DNA of 64,000 bases from Chitinophaga sp. CF118 (lineage in GTDB: Bacteria; Bacteroidota; Bacteroidia; Chitinophagales; Chitinophagaceae): the NCBI RefSeq assembly GCF_900112615.1, contig NZ_FOMK01000006.1, positions 62,001 through 126,000 of the forward strand. The letters are read 5' to 3'. The translations under genes were made by a program, and so were the position numbers. Position 1 is the stretch's first letter, and every line of letters starts with the position of its first letter. The notes beneath the pieces are model-generated. The model saw nothing but the letters and a program-made list of their open reading frames with translations. It had not been told where the DNA came from and ran no database searches. This document shows, one piece after another, positions 10,101-19,244 of this stretch.

Positions 10101-10130
10101 GAGGGGTAGTATCCACTACCTCTCTTTTTT
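10101..10130 (+). terminator. Intrinsic terminator after the Sus operon
   Basis: A 10-bp stem (10101-10110 with 10115-10124, one G-T pair, loop ATCC) is followed directly by six T residues (10125-10130). It sits 30 bp after the thioredoxin stop. It ends two bases before the next start codon, so it either ends the operon or attenuates the hydrolase gene. Confidence 0.75.
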
Positions 10131-10132
10131 AA

Positions 10133-11203
10133 ATGATCAATAGTATGATGATAATTGCAGCGATGATGATGATGGTATTGCCGGTAAAGGATACTCCTTA
10201 CATAGCCGAAAAGATACAATACTATAATGCAGACAGTAGTATTCACTTTGGTGCTACATTAACTATTCCTGAAAACAAGAAAAAATCCCCTGCCGTCATC
10301 CTCGTATCCGGAACGGGCCGGCAGGACCGTGATGGTACAATGGCCGGGCATAAGATGTTCCTCGTTATTGCAGACTATCTCTCCCGCAATGGATATGCTG
10401 TATTAAGAGTAGATGACAGGGGAGTAGGTGAAACCACCGGTAAGTATGAAAACGCTACTACAGCAGATTTTGCAAAAGACGTACTCACCGGCATTGACTA
10501 TCTCAAAACAAGAAAAGAAATCAGTAAGATTGGTTTAATAGGACATAGCGAAGGCGGTGCTGCTGCCTATATGGCCGCTGCGCAGAGCAAAGACGTTGCT
10601 TTCGTAATCAGTCTTGCCGGACTGGCAACTTCGGGCCTAACGGCTTTAAAACAACAGAATACAGCCATTGTGAGCAGTGCTCCCATCTCTCAGCAGTCAA
10701 AGGATAGATACAATGCTGTAAACAATACCCTGTTCGATACAGTTTATGCCTATGCAGATGCACCGGATCTGGAACAACATATCCGTTCTGCCTATGCAGT
10801 GTGGAAGATATTGGATGATGAGAAGATGGCAAGAGAGGGTTCTCAGGAAAAGGGTAAAGGACATTTCTTCTTCCCGCTGGAAAGTTATATTATGCAGGCT
10901 ACCGGCCCCTGGTATCGTTGCCATATCCGGTTTGATCCTGTGCCTTATCTTAAACAGGTAAAGGGTCCCTTATTAGCCATTAATGGAGATAAGGATATTA
11001 TGGTGGATGCAACACAGAACTTAGGCAATTACCAGCGGTATGTAAAACATGTGCAGGTGATAACAGCTAAGGGGTTGAATCATCTTTTTCAGCATTGTGT
11101 AACCTGTACTATGCAGGAGCCAGCTACCCTGAAAGAAGATTTTGCACCGGAAGTATTAGAGGATATAAAGGTGTGGTTAAATAAACAGAGGGGAGTAAAG
11201 TGA
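10133..11203 (+). CDS. Alpha/beta hydrolase (exported, esterase/peptidase-like)
   Basis: This 356-residue hydrolase starts with a Met-rich hydrophobic segment that could act as a signal peptide. The nucleophile elbow is GHSEGG with Ser139. An Asp in NGDKDIMVD and a His in GLNHLFQH complete a plausible catalytic triad. The oxyanion-region motif VSGTGRQDRDG is typical of the S9/YqiA-like serine hydrolases found in Bacteroidota. The start is uncertain: ATGs at 10133, 10145 and 10148 are in frame, and the first follows a terminator-like hairpin by two bases. The natural substrate is not known. Confidence 0.85.
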   Translation: MINSMMIIAAMMMMVLPVKDTPYIAEKIQYYNADSSIHFGATLTIPENKKKSPAVILVSGTGRQDRDGTMAGHKMFLVIADYLSRNGYAVLRVDDRGVGETTGKYENATTADFAKDVLTGIDYLKTRKEISKIGLIGHSEGGAAAYMAAAQSKDVAFVISLAGLATSGLTALKQQNTAIVSSAPISQQSKDRYNAVNNTLFDTVYAYADAPDLEQHIRSAYAVWKILDDEKMAREGSQEKGKGHFFFPLESYIMQATGPWYRCHIRFDPVPYLKQVKGPLLAINGDKDIMVDATQNLGNYQRYVKHVQVITAKGLNHLFQHCVTCTMQEPATLKEDFAPEVLEDIKVWLNKQRGVK

Positions 11204-11289
11204 TTGTAACGGCATGAAAATAAGTATTTTACATCAAATCGTAGTTAATGTAAATTAAATGTTATATTTTTCGTGGCATTCTATAAGTC

Positions 11290-12297
11290 ATGAATATACA
11301 TTTGTTTGAGAAACTTCAAAATGATGGGTTAGTTTCCCCCACTTCTACAGAGAAGGTACGTTTAATTTCAGCGAATAAGTTGTTTTCCCTTCACTGGGAA
11401 CTAAAAACAATACTCTACCTCGGAGTATTGCTGCTGAGCGGAGGGTTGGGGATTCTTATCTACAAGAATATTGACACAATCGGTCATCAGGCAATATTAG
11501 CGCTGATAGCACTGATAAGTGCCGGCTGCTTTGCATATTGCTATCGTAAAAAGTTGCCTTTCTCCTGGAATAAGGTACTTGCACCCAATGGCTTTTTTGA
11601 TTATGTGCTGTTACTGGGATGTTTAACCTTTCTCACATTCTTAGCCTATTTGCAGGTACAGTACAATGTATTCGGTACGCGTTATGGTGCCGCTACATTT
11701 ATCCCGATGCTGGTATTGCTTTTCTGTGCTTACTTCTTTGATCATCTGGGCATCCTGAGTATGGCTATCACAAACTTTGCCGCCTGGCTTGGACTAACGG
11801 TAACGCCTTTACAGCTTTTTCAGTCAAATGATTTTTTTGTTACCGGACGGCTTATTAATACAGGCGTTTTCATTGGAGCATTACTTGTCTTCATTGCCTA
11901 TATGGGCGACCGTAAGAATTTAAAAAAACACTTTGCATTTACATACAGCAACTTCGGTGTACATATTTTCATGATTGCCTGTCTTGCAGGATTAATGGGT
12001 GATGGATTTGGGAACCGGTACGGGGATGAAAATGGATACGGTTACCTGGGATGGTTCCTGTTAATGGCTGCTGTTACTGTGTTCTGTTACATGCAGGCAA
12101 TGAAGAAACGCTCTTTTTATTTCCTGCTCATCGTTGCACTGTATGGTTATATAGGATTAAGTTATATGGTGGTAAGAGGCTTGGTAGCCATTGATAGTAT
12201 GGGCGCATTCTATCTTGGAATGCTTTATTTCATAGTCTCTGGTATTGGTGCTGTGGTATTCCTCGTAAACATTAACAAAAGAATTAAGAAAGCATGA
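11290..12297 (+). CDS. DUF2157-family integral membrane protein
   Basis: This 335-residue polytopic membrane protein has about nine or ten hydrophobic helices. The N-terminal region FSLHWELKTILYLGVLLLSG matches the DUF2157 family as I know it. No catalytic motif is visible and the function is unknown. Its last four bases overlap the start of the next membrane protein gene (ATGA, 12294-12297), so the two are coupled and may form a complex. The upstream 86 bp are A+T-rich with no clear terminator or consensus promoter. Confidence 0.8.
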   Translation: MNIHLFEKLQNDGLVSPTSTEKVRLISANKLFSLHWELKTILYLGVLLLSGGLGILIYKNIDTIGHQAILALIALISAGCFAYCYRKKLPFSWNKVLAPNGFFDYVLLLGCLTFLTFLAYLQVQYNVFGTRYGAATFIPMLVLLFCAYFFDHLGILSMAITNFAAWLGLTVTPLQLFQSNDFFVTGRLINTGVFIGALLVFIAYMGDRKNLKKHFAFTYSNFGVHIFMIACLAGLMGDGFGNRYGDENGYGYLGWFLLMAAVTVFCYMQAMKKRSFYFLLIVALYGYIGLSYMVVRGLVAIDSMGAFYLGMLYFIVSGIGAVVFLVNINKRIKKA

Positions 12298-13448
12298 TTT
12301 CCTATAATAGTAAAACGCTGGATAACATTGAGGTAATTGAAGCTGCAGAAAAAGCGCTACATAAAAAGTGTATCACAGCAGAAGAATATCAGCAGATCAA
12401 AACGGCTTATCCTGTAGATCTTTATACCCCTAATCCTTATGTGCGGATCGGACTTTTTATACTGACAGTGATTATTGTGTTCTTTTCTTTTGGTCTTTTC
12501 TGCCTGTTAACAATGAACGGTGGAGAAAAGGCGATTGGAGTACTGACATTCATTTTCGGATTGGGCTGTTATGCTGCCATTGAGTATATGGTACATGAAA
12601 AGAAACACCATAAATCAGGAGTTGATACTGCTCTGATGTGGATGAGCGGATCAGCTATTATTACAGCAGTTTTTATAATAACGGATATGCATATGCCACC
12701 ATCGTTGATGTGTTTACTGGTATTGTTACCAGCCACGTTTTTCGTGCTGCGTTTTGCGGATGTGCTGATGAGTGTTGTAGCTTTCCTCTCTTTCCTGGCA
12801 CTGTTATATTGTATACTCATCTCTGCAGGATGGATGATCATTCCTTTCACGATGATGGGAGCTTCATTCGCCGTATACCTGGCAGCTGTGCAACTGGCAA
12901 AGGTGCAAACTTACAGGCATTATTTAAGTTGTCTGCAAATGTTGCAGATCGTTTCCCTTATCACCCTTTACCTGGCAGGAAACTATTTTGTAGTAAGAGA
13001 GGTTAGCAATGAGATGTTTAATCTTTACCTGCTGACCGGAGAGAGTATTCCCGGGGGATGGATCTTCTGGATCTTCACCATCATATTGCCACCCCTATAC
13101 ATATTTGCGGGCATCCGTAAAAAGGACAGGATTCTGATCCGGACCGGGTTATTCCTTATAGCGGGAATTGTATTTACGATCCGTGCCTATCATAGTGTGG
13201 CACCCATAGAAGTAGCAATGACATTAGGCGGTATCGTCCTGATTGCTGTGGCATATGGCATTACAAAATTACTGCAGCCATCCCGTAAAGGATTTACATC
13301 GGAACAGACAGATGATGATGTAACAGATGCTATACAGCTTGAATCATTGATTATCGCACAATCCTTTCATCAGGGAGGAACACAGGGAGACCATTTCGAT
13401 TTTGGTGGAGGTTCCGGCAGTGGTGGTGGAGCAAGTGGTACATACTAG
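12294..13448 (+). CDS. Integral membrane protein with glycine-rich C-terminal tail
   Basis: This 384-residue protein has a roughly 50-residue soluble N-terminus (VIEAAEKALHKKCITAEEYQ, suggesting a short helical domain), about ten transmembrane helices and a low-complexity tail (GGGSGSGGGASGTY) ending in Tyr. It is translationally coupled to the preceding DUF2157 protein. I do not recognise a named family. The Gly/Ser tail resembles tails seen on other predicted membrane proteins of unknown function. It is the last gene before a terminator. Confidence 0.75.
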   Translation: MISYNSKTLDNIEVIEAAEKALHKKCITAEEYQQIKTAYPVDLYTPNPYVRIGLFILTVIIVFFSFGLFCLLTMNGGEKAIGVLTFIFGLGCYAAIEYMVHEKKHHKSGVDTALMWMSGSAIITAVFIITDMHMPPSLMCLLVLLPATFFVLRFADVLMSVVAFLSFLALLYCILISAGWMIIPFTMMGASFAVYLAAVQLAKVQTYRHYLSCLQMLQIVSLITLYLAGNYFVVREVSNEMFNLYLLTGESIPGGWIFWIFTIILPPLYIFAGIRKKDRILIRTGLFLIAGIVFTIRAYHSVAPIEVAMTLGGIVLIAVAYGITKLLQPSRKGFTSEQTDDDVTDAIQLESLIIAQSFHQGGTQGDHFDFGGGSGSGGGASGTY

Positions 13449-13474
13449 CTATACTATAAACAATTTGTATGATA

Positions 13475-13510
13475 AGAAAGGGCATTTTCTGTTAAGAGAG
13501 TGCCCTTTCT
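13475..13510 (+). terminator. Intrinsic terminator-like hairpin
   Basis: A perfect 10-bp stem (AGAAAGGGCA at 13475-13484 with TGCCCTTTCT at 13501-13510) has a 16-base loop, 26 bp after the membrane protein stop. The downstream T-run is weak, so the efficiency is uncertain. Confidence 0.6.
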
Positions 13511-13546
13511 CTATTTATAACTCATTCAATAAGAGTAGGTTAAGGG

Positions 13547-13692
13547 TCATCCTTCGTTCATCCTTCGTTTTTAAACGGAGGATGAACGAAGGATGATCGA
13601 ATCTCTACCGGATCTTTTCCGGCTTTTTACCGCATCTGTATTGGATCTACGGAATAACTCAGGAATAACCCGGCAATAACTCCGGAATAACG
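13547..13692. repeat. 11-bp-period repeat array with fold-back hairpin
   Basis: About thirteen degenerate 11-bp units are read in register, beginning TCATCCTTCGT twice (13547-13568) and ending with units such as ACTCAGGAATA and ACTCCGGAATA (to about 13690). The first part is a near-perfect inverted repeat: 13547-13563 pairs exactly with 13580-13596, and the pairing extends inward with one G-T pair to a very small loop. The rest of the 13449-13853 intergenic space holds no gene that I can support. A second array with the same 11-bp period is at 28194-28347. Confidence 0.7.
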
Positions 13693-13853
13693 CAAATATG
13701 TAAACCCACATTATCCCTGGAAAATGCAGTCACATTAAAATAATTTAGTATATTGCATGATGTTTGTAGCAATCTGAAGCCTCTGAACTTATACTTTTAT
13801 TAAAGGGACAATATTGAAAATCACCTATATATCCTTAATCAACATATAGCTCT

Positions 13854-15869
13854 ATGAAAAAAATCCTTTTTCCGCTTTTGGTATGCGGCCTTTTTGCATG
13901 CTCAAAAAAAGACAATGAGAACTCCCCGTCCACACAGCCGGAAGCTGTCACAGAAATTACAACTTATTTATCAGGGGTAGACTCCTTAAGCCAGTTTGGA
14001 ATAGCACTTAAAAAGACCACTATCAGCGCTACAGATGCTGCTGGAGGATTAACCGTATTTGCTACCGGCGATGAAGCAATCGGGACCTACGATATAGGTG
14101 CAAAAACAATGGGAAGTGATCTCCCGGACAGCGTTGTGAAAAGTCATATCGTAAAGGGTGTGATCAAAGCTTCTGACCTGACGGATGGTAAAATACTTAT
14201 TGCTCTCAGTGGTAAAGAACTGAAAGTGAAAGTAGTTGACGGCCATATCTATATCAATGGAGTGCTGATTCTATTTGCCGATGGTAAGGCTGGAAAGCAG
14301 ATAGTGCATATCATTGCTAAATTGCTCACTACCAGTCCGGGTAAAGCCAACATTACTGTGTATGATGCTACTAAATGGAATACAGAGCATCGCAGTGGTG
14401 TGCTGCTTGCTGGTGCTACAGTAAACCTTTATCTTACCAGCCTGGAATATCAGAATCATACTCCTCATTATACAGCTACTACCGATGACAATGGTATTGC
14501 ACATTTTACTGGTATTACACCTGCCAGTTATTTCGCCGTTGTAACAAAAGGAAATCTGTCCAACATCTGGCCTGATGCAAACGGTAATACTTATGTAACC
14601 ACAGATACACTTTTCCAGTCGACAGCAGAAATAAGCAATGCACCGATGCAATTAGGCGCTGTACCCGGTGATTTCCGCTTTACTGATTTAAACCAGGATG
14701 GTATTGTTAATGCTAATGATAAAGGAACTGCACCTATTCGTGAGATTACTATCGCCTACGGTGAAACGACTACGCAGAAAATACTGATTGGTTATGAAGT
14801 AAACCACGTGATGGCTACTATCAAAACCGTTGATGAGGCGCAAACAGCGTTAATCAATGCTGCGAAAACAATAGGTGCTCAGCAGAAACTGCTCATTATG
14901 ATGGACGGTATGCTGAGTGATGAGGCAGATTGTAACGGCTTCCCTAACTGGTGTACTTTTGATCAGTTTACCTTTGGAGCTTCTGATAATACCATTGCCA
15001 ATATATGGAAGGCCGAATATTCAGCCATCCAGCAGGTGAACAGGATTATCCTGAGTCTTTCTACCATGACAGGCGATACTACAAATATAGCCGCACAGGC
15101 AAGAGCTTTACGTGCTTATGCATACCTGGAACTGGCTACCTATTTCGGCGGAGTGCCTGTCAATACGGAATTGAGTATGTCTCCCAATATAAGCCGCAGC
15201 ACACTTGCTGATACTTACCAATTCATAAAGAAGGAGCTTAATATTGCATTACCCGCTTTGCCGGCTAAAGTTAATTCCGGTGATTACCGCCCTATGACTT
15301 CAGGTGCTGCTAAAGTGTTCCTGGCCAGAATAGCATTGGCTGGTAAGGATTTCGTAACAGCAAAATCATATGCAGATGCAATTATTCAGAGCGGTAATTA
15401 TTCCCTGATAGATTCTATCCGGATCTATGAAGATCCCGCGAATACGGAGGTATTATGGGATCTTTCTTACAGCCTTTCCGGCGACTTCTTACAGTATTTC
15501 TATCGTGGAACGATGATTGTGAACTTCTGTCCGGCAGCACGTTATGCAGAGGCATACCTGATCCGTGCAGAAGCAGATATTGAATTAGGTAATCTGGGTA
15601 GCGCTGTTGAGTTCATCAACATGCTCCGTATCAGAGCAGGAAGGTCAACTGTGGGTGTGTCCACTGCAGATGATGCAAGAGCAGAATTGAAGATTGCATA
15701 TGGAATTGAATTCTATAGAGAAGGATTCCGCTTTGCAAACCTGGTGCGTTGGAATTTAGCTTCGCAGATACTTAGTAACTATGGTTACAAAGAGTATAGC
15801 AAAGCGCTTCCAATCCCGCAGACAATTATTGAAAACTATCCTAACATAGGCCAGAATGTAGGATATTAA
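13854..15869 (+). CDS. FAS1-SusD fusion lipoprotein
   Basis: This 671-residue lipoprotein has lipobox LFAC with Cys16. Residues about 30-155 form a fasciclin (FAS1) domain (LTVFATGDEAI, SVVKSHIVKG). Residues about 163-245 form a CnaB/carboxypeptidase-regulatory-like beta sandwich (GVLLAGATVNLYL, TTDDNGIAHFTGI). A calcium-loop-like stretch DLNQDGIVNANDKG follows. From about residue 320 the protein is SusD/RagB-like (ARALRAYAYLELATYFGGVP, AEAYLIRAEADIELGN, ending in a SusD-type C-terminus). No SusC partner is adjacent and the gene appears monocistronic. It is probably an outer-membrane surface binding protein. The fusion is unusual, as SusD proteins normally lack FAS1. The domain boundaries are my reading, not a profile search. 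Confidence 0.82.
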   Translation: MKKILFPLLVCGLFACSKKDNENSPSTQPEAVTEITTYLSGVDSLSQFGIALKKTTISATDAAGGLTVFATGDEAIGTYDIGAKTMGSDLPDSVVKSHIVKGVIKASDLTDGKILIALSGKELKVKVVDGHIYINGVLILFADGKAGKQIVHIIAKLLTTSPGKANITVYDATKWNTEHRSGVLLAGATVNLYLTSLEYQNHTPHYTATTDDNGIAHFTGITPASYFAVVTKGNLSNIWPDANGNTYVTTDTLFQSTAEISNAPMQLGAVPGDFRFTDLNQDGIVNANDKGTAPIREITIAYGETTTQKILIGYEVNHVMATIKTVDEAQTALINAAKTIGAQQKLLIMMDGMLSDEADCNGFPNWCTFDQFTFGASDNTIANIWKAEYSAIQQVNRIILSLSTMTGDTTNIAAQARALRAYAYLELATYFGGVPVNTELSMSPNISRSTLADTYQFIKKELNIALPALPAKVNSGDYRPMTSGAAKVFLARIALAGKDFVTAKSYADAIIQSGNYSLIDSIRIYEDPANTEVLWDLSYSLSGDFLQYFYRGTMIVNFCPAARYAEAYLIRAEADIELGNLGSAVEFINMLRIRAGRSTVGVSTADDARAELKIAYGIEFYREGFRFANLVRWNLASQILSNYGYKEYSKALPIPQTIIENYPNIGQNVGY

Positions 15870-15944
15870 TAAACTGATTATAAATAAAAAAGAGAGGCTG
15901 GATCAAATGACCCAGCCTCTCTTTTTTATTTATAATCAGTTTAT
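15869..15944. terminator. Bidirectional terminator between convergent genes
   Basis: A perfect 33-bp inverted repeat (15869-15901 with 15912-15944) has a 10-base loop. A-rich and T-rich arms flank the GC-rich core AGAGAGGCTGG, so it should work in both directions. The stop codons of both flanking genes overlap the ends of the stem. Confidence 0.92.
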
Positions 15945-16915
15945 AACTGGCTTAATGGTACCATCGCATTTACATCCGGATTCCACACTTTTAGTTTCAG
16001 GCAGGCAACAATTGCAGAAGGAGCCAGTCTTGTTGTTTTAGCCTGTTGTAATTCAGGTATGGCCTCCATAACCTCCGGCAGGCGGTAAAAAGGAATACGT
16101 GAATTCAGGTGATGAATATGATGATAACCGATGTTTCCGGTTACCCAGTTCCAGAAAGGATTCATTAACATGTAACTGGAAGAAGCCATAGCCGCATTCT
16201 CGTGACACCAGCCTTCTTTCTCCCTGAAGGTTACTCCGGGAAAATTATGTTGTGCATAAAAAAGATAAGCGCCGATAGCGCAAGCTAAGAAGAAGGGTAG
16301 TACCATTAGCAACAGGCAGCTTACCCATCCCATATAAATAAATATAAGAGTACCTGCGGCAAAGTGGAATAAGATTGCCAGCAGGGAATCAAAATGGCGT
16401 GAAGGGCTGCTCAAAAATGAGCGGGAACACATGCCCACCAGGAACATGCTGGTGTATCCGAATAAGATAGTTAACGGATGGCGTTGTACCAGGTAAGCAC
16501 GTCGTTCAGCTTCAGAAGATTCCAGGAATTTCTGTTTGGTCATAATCGGGTAGGAGCCGATACTTGCAGTGAACAGCTTAGAATTATGGGCATGGTGATG
16601 ATCATGAGAACGTTTCCAGATACTTGCCGGAGCGAGAATGAAAACACCGAATACCGAAAAAAGGATGTTGGCAATTTTTGATTTGTAAAGGATCGTGTGG
16701 TGCTGGTAATCATGATAGATCACAAACATCCTCACCATTACCAGTCCGCAGAGCACACTGCATAGTATGCGGACAGGCAGAAATGGAATGAATGCTACAG
16801 ATGCAAAGAGACCGATGAGGATGGCAGCTGTTGAAAGCGTATAATACCAGCTCTTCCACGGTGTTTCTTTGGCAAATGGTTTGGTAGCCAGAATCAGTTG
16901 TTTTCCTTTAAGCAT
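15941..16915 (-). CDS. Membrane fatty acid desaturase
   Basis: This 324-residue integral membrane di-iron desaturase has the three histidine clusters of the family: HDYQHH (68-73), HDHHHAH (104-110) and HHIHH (265-269), plus QHNF at 222-225. Hydrophobic pairs of helices lie between them. It should introduce a double bond into acyl chains of membrane lipid or related substrates. The gene lies 33 bp downstream of a lysophospholipid/lipid A-type acyltransferase on the same strand, so the pair probably modifies envelope lipids together. Regiospecificity cannot be read from the sequence. Confidence 0.9.
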   Translation of the reverse strand: MLKGKQLILATKPFAKETPWKSWYYTLSTAAILIGLFASVAFIPFLPVRILCSVLCGLVMVRMFVIYHDYQHHTILYKSKIANILFSVFGVFILAPASIWKRSHDHHHAHNSKLFTASIGSYPIMTKQKFLESSEAERRAYLVQRHPLTILFGYTSMFLVGMCSRSFLSSPSRHFDSLLAILFHFAAGTLIFIYMGWVSCLLLMVLPFFLACAIGAYLFYAQHNFPGVTFREKEGWCHENAAMASSSYMLMNPFWNWVTGNIGYHHIHHLNSRIPFYRLPEVMEAIPELQQAKTTRLAPSAIVACLKLKVWNPDVNAMVPLSQL

Positions 16916-16948
16916 TGTAGGTGTAAGTATATATTTAGTGTTGTGTCT

Positions 16949-17839
16949 TTATTTTTTTGCATTTTCCGGACGTGTATGTTTCCATCTTCTGTGACTCCAC
17001 AGCCAGTATTCGGGTTGTGCACAAATATCAGTTTCAAGCGCCTTTGTGTGTGCAGCGGAAATTTCACCATCAGCAGTTTTAGCGGGTTCTTCAAAAAGTG
17101 TTCTGGCCGAAATCTCATAATATCCTCTTTTTACCCGTTGTACTTTGGCATATACTACCGGGTAGTTCAGCTTGCGGGCTATTTTTTCTGTTCCCCAGAA
17201 AACAGGTGTGTCCTGGTTCAGGAAGTTAGTCCAGAAAGCAGTGGCAGGTGCGGGTGTCTGATCAGCAATAAAAGCGGTGGCGCTCAGCTCGCTTTTATTT
17301 TGTACCATATCGCGGAAAGTATCTTTCATGGGAATGAGCCCGGTGCCAAAACGGCTGCGCATTCTGTAGATCAGTCCGTCGAAGTGTTTGTTAGACAACG
17401 GGTGATATACCACATACAGATGATGTTTGCATTCCAGGCTGAATGTATTTCCTGCCCATTCCCAGTTACCGTAATGCCCCATCACTATCATAATGCTCTT
17501 ATTCTCAGAGGCATAACGGTCAAAAACTTCCCGTGCCTCTGGAGTCAGTTTGCAACGTTTGATAGCAGATGCTTTTGAAATAGTCAGTGTTTTGAATGTT
17601 TCCAGCAGCAAATCGCAGAAATATCTGTAAAAACGACGGCTGATTGCCCTGATCTCTTTTTCTGATTTTTCAGGAAACGCATTACGCAAATTCTGCATAA
17701 CTACCTTCTTACGGTAACCCGTAACGTAGTATAGCAGTACGAACATGAAATCACATACCCCATAAAATATTGGAAATGGTAGTAAGGAAATCAGATAGAT
17801 AAATGGCAAAACGAAAAAATACATTGACATATTCGCCAC
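16949..17839 (-). CDS. LpxL/HtrB-like lysophospholipid acyltransferase
   Basis: This 296-residue protein of the lipid A acyltransferase / LPLAT family has an N-terminal membrane anchor (about 7-40), the catalytic HX4E motif HYGNWE (His122, Glu127), and the downstream FIADQTP-type segment and FWGTEKIARK typical of the family. It should transfer a secondary acyl chain to lipid A or a related glycolipid or aminolipid at the inner membrane. It is first in an apparent two-gene unit with the desaturase. Several in-frame Met residues (1, 4, 6) leave the exact start open. Confidence 0.88.
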   Translation of the reverse strand: MANMSMYFFVLPFIYLISLLPFPIFYGVCDFMFVLLYYVTGYRKKVVMQNLRNAFPEKSEKEIRAISRRFYRYFCDLLLETFKTLTISKASAIKRCKLTPEAREVFDRYASENKSIMIVMGHYGNWEWAGNTFSLECKHHLYVVYHPLSNKHFDGLIYRMRSRFGTGLIPMKDTFRDMVQNKSELSATAFIADQTPAPATAFWTNFLNQDTPVFWGTEKIARKLNYPVVYAKVQRVKRGYYEISARTLFEEPAKTADGEISAAHTKALETDICAQPEYWLWSHRRWKHTRPENAKK

Positions 17840-18024
17840 AAAATACGATATATTAAAATTTAAAAAAATGTATTTTAGTTGTATAACAACAGTTTAACAC
17901 ATAAACAATAACGCTAAAATTACAGTATACCCCTACGGGGGCCTTTATTTGGGTAAAAGAGATGATATTTTGTTGTAATTCGTCATTTTTCTCCGTAGTA
18001 TCACCCCCGAAATCCATTAGACTG

Positions 18025-19197
18025 ATGAAGAGGTTTTTATCATTATGTATTGTGCTGTTAGGAACAACGGAGCTGGTTGCACAATCTTTTGTAATAAATG
18101 GGCATATAACCGGTAGCCGGCAGAAATATATTTACCTCTCTTATGAGGGCCATAAGGACAGTTCAAAAATAGAAAATGGCCAGTTTCGGCTGAAAGGAAG
18201 TATCTCTGAACCGGCAAACGCAATACTCCATTTTACCCCATTTCCCACTGATGAAGAATATCAGTTAACAAGAGAATTCATGCTGGAACCTTCCGTGATT
18301 GAGATCTCTGTTAAAGGAGGAAATCTGCGGTTAGCTGTCATAAAAGGATCTGTATCACAAGCAGAATCCGAAAGCCTGGATAACATGAGGGTGCAGGTAA
18401 AAAAGGAAACGGAACGGCTTTCAATAAAATATGATAAAGCCGAAAATGCCTGGGGAAAGGCCGTTGATGCTCAGCAAAGTGAACGCGTGCAGGACTCCCT
18501 GAAAGCAATTGTATCAGCTATACATGATCAGTTGAGTTCTTATGACAATGCGATTCAGCAACATACGCTAAACTTTATATCCACACATCCGGATTCTTAT
18601 ATCAGCGGTTTAGAGTTGAGTTTATTTGTACGAATACTTCCGCTGGATACCTTACGGAAAATGTATCTGCAATTAACACCCCGCATAAAAGAGAGTTTTG
18701 CCGGTAAAGAAATATCCAAAGAAATCCATGTGATGACTGCCGCATCACCGGGTAGTGAAGCGACCGATTTTGCAACAGTTGATATTAACAATAAACCGTT
18801 GCAATTATCTTCATTCAGAGGCAGTGTGGTATTATTAGACTTCTGGGCCAGCTGGTGCGTACCATGCAGGGTAAGTAATCCTCATCTCATCGCCCTGTTT
18901 AATAAATATAAAAGCAAAGGATTTACTATCATCGGCATAGCGGATGATAACAGGAATCCTCAGGCATGGCGTACTGCTGTTGAGCAGGATCATATAGGAA
19001 TCTGGTATCACGTGCTTCGTGGATCTGATTTGGTAAATCAGTTGAAAGGACTTCCTAGTGAAGAAGATATCGGTCATAAGTTTGCGATCTACTCATTGCC
19101 CGTTAAAATTCTGATAGATAAGAACGGAGTGATCATTGGCAGATATGGATCTGAAGATGAAGCCGCGCTGGAAAAGAAACTGGAAGAAATATTATAG
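18025..19197 (+). CDS. DUF4369-thioredoxin (TlpA-like) exported protein
   Basis: This is an exported disulphide oxidoreductase-like protein. I start it at 18025 (MKRFLSLCIVLLGTTELVAQ), which gives a clean signal peptide. The frame opens at 17962, but that extension would spoil the signal sequence. After the signal comes a DUF4369 domain (about 23-120, FVINGHITGSRQKYIYLSYE), a helical linker, and a TlpA/AhpC-TSA thioredoxin domain with CVPC at about residues 278-281 (FWASWCVPCR). This architecture is common in Bacteroidota, where it is thought to act in the periplasm on reduced cysteines. The gene is divergent from the acyltransferase, and the fucosidase follows 47 bp downstream. Confidence 0.88.
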   Translation: MKRFLSLCIVLLGTTELVAQSFVINGHITGSRQKYIYLSYEGHKDSSKIENGQFRLKGSISEPANAILHFTPFPTDEEYQLTREFMLEPSVIEISVKGGNLRLAVIKGSVSQAESESLDNMRVQVKKETERLSIKYDKAENAWGKAVDAQQSERVQDSLKAIVSAIHDQLSSYDNAIQQHTLNFISTHPDSYISGLELSLFVRILPLDTLRKMYLQLTPRIKESFAGKEISKEIHVMTAASPGSEATDFATVDINNKPLQLSSFRGSVVLLDFWASWCVPCRVSNPHLIALFNKYKSKGFTIIGIADDNRNPQAWRTAVEQDHIGIWYHVLRGSDLVNQLKGLPSEEDIGHKFAIYSLPVKILIDKNGVIIGRYGSEDEAALEKKLEEIL

Positions 19198-19244
19198 ATC
19201 ATAATAGCTTGCAATTCCCCGTTTTTCTCCGTATTATTATCACC

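Noticed and set aside
16898-17578. 226-codon plus-strand frame opposite the acyltransferase
   Set aside because: It is antisense to a clear acyltransferase gene and has no recognisable domain.
17930-17941. Hairpin CCCC-TAC-GGGGG as a terminator or riboswitch
   Set aside because: The stem is only four bases and no T-run or known riboswitch core is present.
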